Position numbers and translations under genes: made by a program. The notes beneath the pieces were generated by a model. It saw only the letters and a program-made list of their open reading frames with translations, was not told the DNA's origin and ran no database searches. Shown in pieces: positions 6,118 to 12,330 of a stretch of 12,330 nucleotides of DNA (positions are counted from its first letter, which is position 1; each line of letters begins with the position of its first letter). Origin of the DNA: Actinomycetes bacterium (GTDB lineage Bacteria > Actinomycetota > Coriobacteriia > Anaerosomatales > JAJZPX01); assembly GCA_021811025.1 (NCBI GenBank), contig JAJZPX010000032.1, positions 1-12,330 of the forward strand, read 5' to 3'.

Positions 6118-6579
6118 ATGTGGGGCACCGGCTTCTTCAAGGGCCTCGCGGTCACGATGCGCAACATGCTGCGCGGCCCCATCACGCTGCAGTATCCCGA
6201 GCAGAAGGCCGAGCTGCCCGAGCGCGCGCGCTGGGCGCTTCAGCACAAGTTCGACGAGGAGGGCCGGCCGAAGTGCACGGCGTGCGAGATCTGCGTGCGC
6301 ACCTGCCCGGACGGCATACTCGCGCTCGATTACACCAAGGCCGAGGACGGCAGCAAGCACATCGACAGCTACCGCTACGAGGTGGGCGCGTGCATGTTCT
6401 GCGGCCTGTGCGTCGAGGCCTGCCCGTTCGACGCGATCGAGATGGGCAAGGACTACGAGCTCGCCGTGCGCGACACCTCCGGCTTCTATCGCACGCTGCT
6501 CTCCGACGTCGACGCCGCGGGAGGCAGGCGCGCCGAGCGGCCGCCGGCCACGGCGCCGGGAGGTGCTCCGGATGCCTGA
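6118..6579 (+). CDS. nuoI: NADH-quinone oxidoreductase subunit I (2x[4Fe-4S] ferredoxin-like)
   Basis: This 153-residue protein wires electrons to N2 through clusters N6a and N6b. Two complete ferredoxin motifs are visible: C53-x2-C56-x2-C59-x3-C63-P and C92-x2-C95-x2-C98-x3-C102-P. The N-terminal segment begins GFFKGLAVTMRNML, the amphipathic region that docks to the membrane arm. The last 25 or so residues are Ala/Gly/Pro/Arg-rich and probably disordered. In eleven-subunit complexes without NuoEFG this subunit is the exposed electron-entry point, and a reduced ferredoxin is the donor usually proposed; that is inference here. The ATG at 6118 has GGTGAG (6104-6109) 8 bases upstream. The end overlaps nuoJ by 8 bp. 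Confidence 0.96.
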   Translation: MWGTGFFKGLAVTMRNMLRGPITLQYPEQKAELPERARWALQHKFDEEGRPKCTACEICVRTCPDGILALDYTKAEDGSKHIDSYRYEVGACMFCGLCVEACPFDAIEMGKDYELAVRDTSGFYRTLLSDVDAAGGRRAERPPATAPGGAPDA

Positions 6580-7069
6580 CGTGAACCCGGTCGCATTCGT
6601 GGTGCTCGCGGCGCTTGCGCTCGGCGGCGCGGTCATGACCGTGCTCACGCGCAACGTCGTGCACGCGGCGTTCTGGCTGCTCGAGGTGCTCGTGGCGACG
6701 GCCGGGCTGTACCTGGTGCTGTCGGCCGAGTTCATCGCGCTCGTGCAGCTGATGGTGTACGCCGGCGCGGTGTCGGTCCTCGTGCTGTTCGTCATCATGC
6801 TGACGCTGCGACGGCGCGAGGACTCGGTGCGCACGCGCGACCTCTCCTGGCCGGTCGCCGCGATGTCCGCGGTGCTGGCCGTCGCGATCGCGTACGTGAC
6901 GCGCGCGCTGCCCGTCCCCGCACCCGAGCGCGCGGCGCAGCCCGACGTCGCGGCGTTCGGGCATGCGCTGTTCACCCGCTGGGTGCTGCCGTTCGAGATC
7001 GCGTCGGGCATCCTGCTCGTCGCGCTCGTCGGGGCGGTCTGGTGGGCCGGACGGGGGGAGGAGCTGTGA
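6572..7069 (+). CDS. nuoJ: NADH-quinone oxidoreductase subunit J
   Basis: This 165-residue membrane protein has five apparent transmembrane helices. The third contains the conserved pi-bulge region QLMVYAGAVSVLVLFVIML, with the Tyr-x-Gly-Ala pattern linked to coupling between the quinone site and the antiporter subunits. A basic loop RRRED follows, and a final helix runs near residues 138-158. The ATG at 6572 is preceded by GGGAGGTG (about 6558-6565). Sequence upstream in the same frame is a shadow of nuoH and nuoI. It overlaps nuoI by 8 bp and nuoK by 4 bp. Confidence 0.94.
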   Translation: MPDVNPVAFVVLAALALGGAVMTVLTRNVVHAAFWLLEVLVATAGLYLVLSAEFIALVQLMVYAGAVSVLVLFVIMLTLRRREDSVRTRDLSWPVAAMSAVLAVAIAYVTRALPVPAPERAAQPDVAAFGHALFTRWVLPFEIASGILLVALVGAVWWAGRGEEL

Positions 7070-7377
7070 GGGTCGGCCTCGAGGCGTTCGTGATGCTCGC
7101 GACGGCGCTGTTCGCGGTGGGCCTGTTCGGCGCGCTGTCGAAGAGAAGCGCGATCATGGTGCTGATGTCGCTCGAGCTGATGGCGAACGCGGTCAACATC
7201 CTGCTCGTCGCCGCGTCGCGCTACGTCACGCCCGCCACGATGGACGGCTGGTTCTTCGCCGTCTTCTCGCTCGTCGTGTCCGCCGCCGAGATAGGGCTGG
7301 GCCTCTCGCTCGTGCTTGCGCTGTACCGCAAGGTACGCACGGCCGAGCTCGACCGGCTCGACACGCTGAAGGGGTGA
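7066..7377 (+). CDS. nuoK: NADH-quinone oxidoreductase subunit K
   Basis: This 103-residue, three-helix membrane protein is homologous to MrpC. Two intramembrane glutamates needed for proton transfer are present: E37 in SLELMANAVN and E75 in SAAEIGLGLS, matching the NuoK pattern (Glu36/Glu72 in E. coli, here with slightly different spacing). The length is standard. The GTG at 7066 overlaps the nuoJ stop (GTGA) and has GGAGGAG just upstream. The upstream in-frame GTG at 7042 would only add residues read from nuoJ. It is followed directly by nuoL. Confidence 0.95.
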   Translation: MRVGLEAFVMLATALFAVGLFGALSKRSAIMVLMSLELMANAVNILLVAASRYVTPATMDGWFFAVFSLVVSAAEIGLGLSLVLALYRKVRTAELDRLDTLKG

Positions 7378-7388
7378 GACCGCTGGGC

Positions 7389-9311
7389 ATGATGCTCGCC
7401 GCCATACCGCTCCTGCCGGCCGCGGCGTTCGCCGTGCTCGCGCCGATGTCGCGCGCCCTGCGCAACAGCGCGAAGACGGTCTCGCTCGTCGCGATGACCG
7501 GCTCGCTCGTGCTCGCGCTCGTCGCGTTCGCGGAGGTGTGGAGCGCGAGGGGCGGCGAGGGGACGCACGCCGTCTTCCACGCGTTCCTGCCGATCGCCCC
7601 CGGCCACGCGTTCGGTTTCGGCCTGCTGCTGGACCCTGTGTCGGCGGTCATGCTGCTCGTGGTGACGATCGTCGGACTGTGCGTCCAGGTCTATTCGCTC
7701 GGCTACATGCACACCGACGAGCGCGTGGGATGGTATTACGCGGTGCTGTCGCTGTTCTCCGCCGCGATGCTCGCGGTGGTGCTCGCGGACAACTTCCTCG
7801 AGCTGTACATGGCGTGGGAGATCATGGGCCTGTGCAGCTACCTCCTCATCGGCTTCTGGCACACCGAGGAGGGACCGAGGAAGGCGTCGATCAAGGCGTT
7901 CCTGACCACGCGCGTCGGCGACGTCGGGTTCGGGCTCGCGCTGGCGGCGATGTTCGCGCTGACGGGCTCGTTCGCGTTCGACGTGGTGCTGCCCGCCTCG
8001 GCGGGCTGGGCCCCGGGCGCAGCGACGCTCGTGGCGCTGCTGCTGCTGTTCGCGGCGATGGGGAAGTCCGCGCAGTTCCCTCTGCACGTCTGGCTGCCCG
8101 ACGCGATGGCCGGTCCGACGCCCGCCTCGGCGCTCATCCACGCGGCGACCATGGTCGCGGCCGGCGTCTACCTCGTCGCGCGAGCGCTCCCGGTCTTCGT
8201 GGCGAGCGGCGTGGCGCTCACGGTCACGCTCGCGATCGGCATTGTCACCGCGCTGCTCGGCGGGACTCTCGCGCTCGTGCAGCACGACATCAAGAAGGTG
8301 CTGGCGTACTCGACCATCAGCCAGCTCGGGTACATGTTCGTCGCGCTCGGGACCGCGAGCGAGGTCGCCGCTCTCTACCACCTCGTGACGCACGCGTTCT
8401 TCAAGTCGCTGCTGTTCCTTGGCGCGGGCGTGATCATCCACGCCACCCACACGCAGGACATGCGTGAGATGGGCGGGCTACGCAGGAAGATGCCGGTCAC
8501 CACGGCGGTGTTCACCGTCGGCGCGCTCGCGCTCGCGGGCGTCTTCCCGCTGTCCGGATTCTTCAGCAAGGACGAGATACTCGCGTCGCTGCTCCGCGGC
8601 GGGCACTACTGGTTCTTCGCCGGGGCGCTGCTCGCGGCGCTGCTGACCGCGTTCTACGTCACGCGCCTGTGGGTCCGCGTCTTCTGGGGCACCGGCTCCG
8701 ACCACGCCCACGAGGGACATCGCGTGATGCTCGCCCCGATGGCCGTGCTCGCGGCGATCACCGCCGTCATCGGGTTCGCGTCCGTAGCGTTCGCCGGGTT
8801 CCTCGGCCACGAGGGCGAGTGGCCCGAGGTGGGGCTCGCGGCCGCCTCGACCCTGACCGCTCTCGGCGGCATCGGCGCGGCGTGGTGGGTGTACTCGCTG
8901 GGCGGCGTGGACACCGAGGCGCTGAAGGCGCGCCTGAAGGTGCCGTACGACGTGCTGGTGCAGAAGTACTACATGGACGCGCTGTACGAGGCCGCATTCG
9001 TGAAGCCGTACGAGGCGGCCGCCCGAGCGCTCGCGGCGTTCGACCTCGGCGTCATCGACGGCGCGGTCAACGGGGTGGCGACGCTGTGGGTCCGCGCCAC
9101 GCAGGTGTCGCGCAACTTCGACGTGAACGTGATAGACGGCGCGGTCAACGGCGCCGCGGACGCGGTGGTGGAGGCGGGCGGGAAGCTGCGCCGCCTCCAG
9201 ACGGGTCGCGTGCAGTCGTACCAGCGTCTCATCGTGGGGGGCCTCGTGCTCCTGCTCGCCTGGGTGATGGTTCTCTGGCCTCTGCTCAAGGCCGCATTGA
9301 AGGGAGCGTAG
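7389..9311 (+). CDS. nuoL: NADH-quinone oxidoreductase subunit L
   Basis: This 640-residue, Mrp-antiporter-like proton-pumping subunit forms the distal end of the membrane arm. Channel residues can be placed: E144 in AWEIMGLCSYLLIG, K226 in GKSAQFPLH, K339 in HAFFKSLLFL and K394 in FFSKDEIL. The signature HDIKKVLAYSTISQLGYM starts at residue 299. The C-terminus (from about residue 520) forms the long lateral helix and last anchor, and contains a duplicated 14-residue unit. The start is uncertain. GTG 7374 would overlap nuoK by 4 bp and add 5 residues but lacks a spaced ribosome-binding site. ATG 7389, chosen here, has AAGGGGTGAG (7369-7378) at suitable distance and places the key Glu at 144 as in E. 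coli. ATG 7392 is a third option. Confidence 0.94.
   Translation: MMLAAIPLLPAAAFAVLAPMSRALRNSAKTVSLVAMTGSLVLALVAFAEVWSARGGEGTHAVFHAFLPIAPGHAFGFGLLLDPVSAVMLLVVTIVGLCVQVYSLGYMHTDERVGWYYAVLSLFSAAMLAVVLADNFLELYMAWEIMGLCSYLLIGFWHTEEGPRKASIKAFLTTRVGDVGFGLALAAMFALTGSFAFDVVLPASAGWAPGAATLVALLLLFAAMGKSAQFPLHVWLPDAMAGPTPASALIHAATMVAAGVYLVARALPVFVASGVALTVTLAIGIVTALLGGTLALVQHDIKKVLAYSTISQLGYMFVALGTASEVAALYHLVTHAFFKSLLFLGAGVIIHATHTQDMREMGGLRRKMPVTTAVFTVGALALAGVFPLSGFFSKDEILASLLRGGHYWFFAGALLAALLTAFYVTRLWVRVFWGTGSDHAHEGHRVMLAPMAVLAAITAVIGFASVAFAGFLGHEGEWPEVGLAAASTLTALGGIGAAWWVYSLGGVDTEALKARLKVPYDVLVQKYYMDALYEAAFVKPYEAAARALAAFDLGVIDGAVNGVATLWVRATQVSRNFDVNVIDGAVNGAADAVVEAGGKLRRLQTGRVQSYQRLIVGGLVLLLAWVMVLWPLLKAALKGA
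9039..9158 (+). repeat. Internal duplication within NuoL C-terminal region
   Basis: Two 14-residue units, FDLGVIDGAVNGVA (residues 551-564) and FDVNVIDGAVNGAA (577-590), lie 26 residues apart. They share an identical 17-base core GACGGCGCGGTCAACGG at 9057-9073 and 9135-9151. From memory, VIDGAVNG followed by RLQTGRVQ occurs in many NuoL proteins; the tandem copy looks like a small segment duplication in the lateral helix region. Confidence 0.7.
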
Positions 9312-9314
9312 CGG

Positions 9315-10820
9315 GTGAACTGGTTGCTCAACGTCGTCGTGTTCCTGCCGCTTGCAGGCGCGCTCGCCGCCACGTTGCTTCCGAAGGAGTCGCCGGGGGC
9401 GGCGAAGTGGCTGGCCGCGGTCGTCACCGGAGCCGACCTGGTGTTCGCCGCCGTCCTCGTCGCGCGATTCGACGTGGCGAAGGGCTACCAGTTCGCGACG
9501 AACGTGCCGTGGGTGCCCCAGGCGAACATCCACTACCACATCGCCGTGGACGGCATCTCGATCACGATGCTCGCGCTGTCCGCGCTGCTGAGCTTCATCG
9601 CGGTGCTCGCGAGCTGGCGGGTGGAGAACAAGCCCGCGACGTACTTCGCGATGCTGATGCTGCTCGAGGTCGGGATGAACGGCGTGTTCGTGGCGCTGGA
9701 CTTCGTGCTGTTCTACGTGTTCTGGGAGCTCGTGCTCGTCCCGATGTACTTCCTGATCTCGATGTGGGGCGGGCCGAGGCGCGAGTACGCCAGCCTCAAG
9801 TTCTTCCTCTACACCCTGTTCGGCTCGGTGTTCATGCTGGTGGGCATCGTCGCGCTGTTCCTGTACACAGGCACGTTCGACCTGGTTCGGCTCGCTTCGG
9901 CCGGCTCCGCGCTGCCCGCCCACGTGCAATGGTGGCTGTTCCTCGCGTTCTTCCTCGGCTTCGCCGTGAAGGTGCCGGTGTGGCCGCTTCACACGTGGCT
10001 GCCCGACGCGCACGTCGAGGCGCCCACGGCGGGGTCGGTGCTCCTCGCCGGCGTGCTGCTGAAGATGGGCACGTACGGCTTCATCCGCGTGGGGTTGCCG
10101 GTCCTGCCCGTCGCGCTCACGAAGGGCGCGAACGGGCTGCCGCCGTGGCAGCCGATCCTCGTCGTGCTGGCCGCGATCTCGATCGTCTACGGCGCCGCCG
10201 TCGCGTTCGCGCAGACCGACCTCAAGAAGCTCGTTGCGTACTCGTCCGTGTCGCACATGGGCTTCGTCATGCTCGGCATCGCGTCGCTGACGGTGGCTGG
10301 GATCGACGGCGCGGTCGCGGTGATGTTCTCGCACGGCCTCGTGACGGGCCTGCTCTTCCTCATGGTCGGGATGGTGTACGAGCGCGGCCACACCCGGAAG
10401 ATAGAGGATCTCTCCGGCTTGATGCCGCAGGTGCCGCGGATCGGCGCCGCGTTCGCGCTCGCGAGCTTCGCCTCGCTCGGCCTGCCCGGCATGAGCGGCT
10501 TCGTGGGCGAGTTCCTCTCGCTCGTCGGCGGCTGGCAGGCCGCCACCGCGAAGGGCGCGATCTTCTCGCCCGCGTGGGTGGTGGTCTCGGCGGTGGGCGT
10601 GCTGCTCGCCGCGGCGTATACGCTGTGGATGGTGCAGCGCGTCGTCCTCGGGAACCCCTCGCGGACGGTCGGCACGATGAGCGACATGACCGGGCGCGAG
10701 CTCGCCACGGTGGTGCCGCTGGTGACGCTTACGCTGGTCGTCGGCATCTACTGGTCGAGCCTGCTTCGCTTCGTCGACCCCGCCGTGCGCGCGCTGCTCG
10801 CCGGCCTCGGGGGTGCGTAG
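9315..10820 (+). CDS. nuoM: NADH-quinone oxidoreductase subunit M
   Basis: This roughly 500-residue antiporter-like membrane subunit is the middle proton pump between NuoN and NuoL. About fourteen transmembrane helices are expected and fit the hydropathy. Key charged residues are visible: E138 in FWELVLVPMYFLI, K219 in FAVKVPVWPLHTWLPDAH, K250 in LLKMGTYGF and E399 in GFVGEFLSL. The motif TDLKKLVAYSSVSHMGFV marks the second half-channel, and SHGLVTGLLFLMVGMVYERGHTR is typical of NuoM. The GTG at 9315 lies 3 bases after the nuoL stop, with AGGGAG (9301-9306) at 8-base spacing. It overlaps nuoN by 8 bp. Confidence 0.95.
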   Translation: MNWLLNVVVFLPLAGALAATLLPKESPGAAKWLAAVVTGADLVFAAVLVARFDVAKGYQFATNVPWVPQANIHYHIAVDGISITMLALSALLSFIAVLASWRVENKPATYFAMLMLLEVGMNGVFVALDFVLFYVFWELVLVPMYFLISMWGGPRREYASLKFFLYTLFGSVFMLVGIVALFLYTGTFDLVRLASAGSALPAHVQWWLFLAFFLGFAVKVPVWPLHTWLPDAHVEAPTAGSVLLAGVLLKMGTYGFIRVGLPVLPVALTKGANGLPPWQPILVVLAAISIVYGAAVAFAQTDLKKLVAYSSVSHMGFVMLGIASLTVAGIDGAVAVMFSHGLVTGLLFLMVGMVYERGHTRKIEDLSGLMPQVPRIGAAFALASFASLGLPGMSGFVGEFLSLVGGWQAATAKGAIFSPAWVVVSAVGVLLAAAYTLWMVQRVVLGNPSRTVGTMSDMTGRELATVVPLVTLTLVVGIYWSSLLRFVDPAVRALLAGLGGA

Positions 10821-12201
10821 GTTGACCGCGACCGCGATCCGCATGCTCGCGCCCGAGGCTGTCGTGCTGCTGGCGGCGTGCGTCTCGCTGTTCGCCGAGC
10901 ACGTGCCGCTCCTGCGCCGCTCGATCCCCGGCTTCGGTGCGCTCGCCGCCGCCGTCGCCGCGGCGCTCGTGATGCTGCCGCACCGCACGACGTCGTTCTT
11001 CGGCTCGATGCTGCTCGTCGACCAGACCGCGAGCTTCGCGCGCGTGGCCGTCGCGGCGCTCACGGCGGTCTTCCTGATGTGGCTCGCCGCGCGCGGGATG
11101 GGGCGCGAGCGGTCTCGCGAGGCGACGGCGCTCGTGCTGTTCGCCGCTCTCGGCGGGATGCTGATGGCGTCGGCGAACGACCTCGTCACCCTCTACCTCG
11201 CGATCGAGCTCGCCACGATGCCCGCGTACGTGCTCGTCGGGTACGCGCGAACGGAGGAGAGCGGCCTCGAGGGCACGCTCAAGTACTACCTGCTCTCGCT
11301 GCTCACGAGCCTCATCATGCTGTTCGGCCTCGCGCTGCTGTTCACGCTCTCGGGCTCCACCGCGTACGGCTCGCTCGAGCTGGCGAAGGCGGGCTCCGCG
11401 GGGCTCCTCGCGTCGCTCTTCGTCGCCGCCGGCTTCTTCGCGAAGATGTCCGCCGCGCCGTTCCACTACTGGGCGCCCGACGCGTACGCGGGCGCGCCCG
11501 CCGCCTCCGTGGCGTTCGTCAGCAGCGTGCCGAAGGTCGCGGGCCTCGTCGCGATGGCGCGACTGCTGCTCGCGCTGTCGGGGCACGTCCCCGGGCTCAC
11601 GCTGGCGCTCGGTACCGCGGCCGTGCTCTCGATGCTGCTCGGCAACCTCGCCGCGTTCCCGCAGACCGACGTCCGGCGCCTCATGGCGTACTCGGGCGTC
11701 GCGCACGTCGGGTACCTGCTGGTCGCGCTGACCGCGGGGAGCGTGGCGATGGCCGCCGCCGTCTACTACGCCGTCGTCTACGCGATCCCGTCGATGGCGA
11801 TCATGCTGATCGCGGCCGAGGAGGGCGTCACGCTCGAGGCGCTGTCGGCGCTGGCGTCGCGCAAGCCGTGGAAGGCGTGGGTGTCGGTGCTGTTCTTCCT
11901 GTCGCTCGTGGGCATCCCGCCGCTGGCCGGCTTCTTCGGCAAGCTGTACGTCTTCGGCGTGGCGCTCGACAGGGCGCTCGTGCCGCTCGTGGTGTTCGCG
12001 GTGCTCATGAGCGTCGTGTCGCTCGGCTACTACTTCCGCGTGGTCCGCGCGATGTTCGCGCGCCCCGTGGGCGAGGCGGCCGTCTCGGCGGCGCCCTCCT
12101 TCGTGGCCACGGCCGCGATCGTGCTCCTGGCCGTCGCGACGCTCAGCGTCGGGTTGGCAGCGGGCCCGCTGCTGGCGCCGCTGGGGTTCGTGTTCCCGTA
12201 G
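10813..12201 (+). CDS. nuoN: NADH-quinone oxidoreductase subunit N
   Basis: This 462-residue antiporter-like membrane subunit is the proximal proton pump of the arm. Conserved charges are in place: E132 in LYLAIELATMPAYVLVGY, K211 in FFAKMSAAPFHYWAPDAY, K241 in SSVPKVAGLV and K377 in GFFGKLYVF. TDVRRLMAYSGVAHVGYLLVAL is the expected broken-helix region. The length is near that of other NuoN proteins. The start is either GTG 10813, overlapping nuoM by 8 bp, or TTG 10822, which has GGGGGTG 6 bases upstream; the two differ by only 3 residues. This is the last gene of the operon, and no open frame continues convincingly after it. Confidence 0.94.
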   Translation: MRRLTATAIRMLAPEAVVLLAACVSLFAEHVPLLRRSIPGFGALAAAVAAALVMLPHRTTSFFGSMLLVDQTASFARVAVAALTAVFLMWLAARGMGRERSREATALVLFAALGGMLMASANDLVTLYLAIELATMPAYVLVGYARTEESGLEGTLKYYLLSLLTSLIMLFGLALLFTLSGSTAYGSLELAKAGSAGLLASLFVAAGFFAKMSAAPFHYWAPDAYAGAPAASVAFVSSVPKVAGLVAMARLLLALSGHVPGLTLALGTAAVLSMLLGNLAAFPQTDVRRLMAYSGVAHVGYLLVALTAGSVAMAAAVYYAVVYAIPSMAIMLIAAEEGVTLEALSALASRKPWKAWVSVLFFLSLVGIPPLAGFFGKLYVFGVALDRALVPLVVFAVLMSVVSLGYYFRVVRAMFARPVGEAAVSAAPSFVATAAIVLLAVATLSVGLAAGPLLAPLGFVFP

Positions 12202-12213
12202 AACACGCGATTG

Positions 12214-12231
12214 CGAGGCGGTGCTACCTCG
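12214..12231 (+). terminator. Weak hairpin after nuoN, possible operon terminator
   Basis: CGAGG (12214-12218) pairs with CCTCG (12227-12231) around an 8-base loop, starting 13 bases after the nuoN stop. There is no T-run directly behind it, only a pyrimidine-rich stretch from about 12239. The remaining bases to the window end show no gene. Confidence 0.25.
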
Positions 12232-12330
12232 TCAGCGGGTCTCCTTCCAGTTCATGTCTTCCATTCACCGGAAACCGTGTTGACGTGCTTGCCCCGGCCG
12301 CACGCCCGCGCTAGCTTCGTGGCAGGGAAG

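Noticed and set aside
8478..11189. Very long 903-codon open frame on the - strand
   Set aside because: It lies antisense to nuoL, nuoM and nuoN, is full of His/Arg/Asp/Glu low-complexity sequence, and arises from GC-rich codon bias in the real genes.
12280..12317. Promoter at the window end (TTGACG ... TAGCTT)
   Set aside because: The spacer is 26 bases, too long for a sigma70-type promoter, and nothing downstream is visible to support it.
1..12330. CRISPR arrays, insertion sequences or phage genes
   Set aside because: No regularly spaced repeats, transposase or integrase motifs, or phage-like proteins were seen on either strand.

Overview
This window comes from a high-GC bacterial chromosome. 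All recognised genes lie on the + strand and use GC-ending codons. A PSP1/RicT gene behind a DNA polymerase III delta' gene, a separate nuoC and nuoD, a compact eleven-gene nuo operon and frequent GTG starts together suggest a deep-branching or anaerobic actinobacterial lineage, such as Coriobacteriia or a relative. That placement is an inference from gene content and composition; there is no rRNA marker here.

Layout: (1) Positions 1-1485 hold the 3' end of a holB-like gene (clamp-loader delta') overlapping ricT by 13 bp. RicT carries the expected Cys motifs and has a long arginine-rich tail. (2) Positions 1486-1736 hold a 12-bp perfect inverted repeat, a sigma70-like promoter, a tRNA-Thr(CGT) with encoded CCA, and a GC-rich hairpin that probably terminates it. 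(3) Positions 1737-2635 form a gene-poor stretch. Its only recognisable coding content is a decayed GNAT N-acetyltransferase with two compensating frameshifts (1892-2341). I see no gene in 1737-1891. The last part, 2342-2635, has no gene but holds a candidate promoter, an 18-bp dyad resembling a CsoR-type operator, and a hairpin just before the nuoA ribosome-binding site. (4) Positions 2636-12201 are a continuous operon nuoA-B-C-D-H-I-J-K-L-M-N. Most genes overlap or lie within a few bases of each other, which implies translational coupling. (5) Positions 12202-12330 are non-coding, with at most a weak hairpin.

Function: the operon encodes the membrane arm (A, H, J, K, L, M, N) and the quinone-reducing connecting module (B, C, D, I) of respiratory complex I. 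The NADH-oxidising module genes nuoE, nuoF and nuoG, usually found between nuoD and nuoH, are absent, and nuoD overlaps nuoH by 4 bp. The product is therefore an eleven-subunit, complex I-like proton pump. Its electron donor is not defined by this locus; reduced ferredoxin delivered to NuoI is a reasonable hypothesis. Key proton-channel and quinone-site residues are all present, so the complex looks functional. I do not see a clearly novel defence or mobile system. The items most worth a second look are the missing donor module, the possible metal- or sulfur-responsive operator before nuoA, the RicT tail and the decayed GNAT locus.
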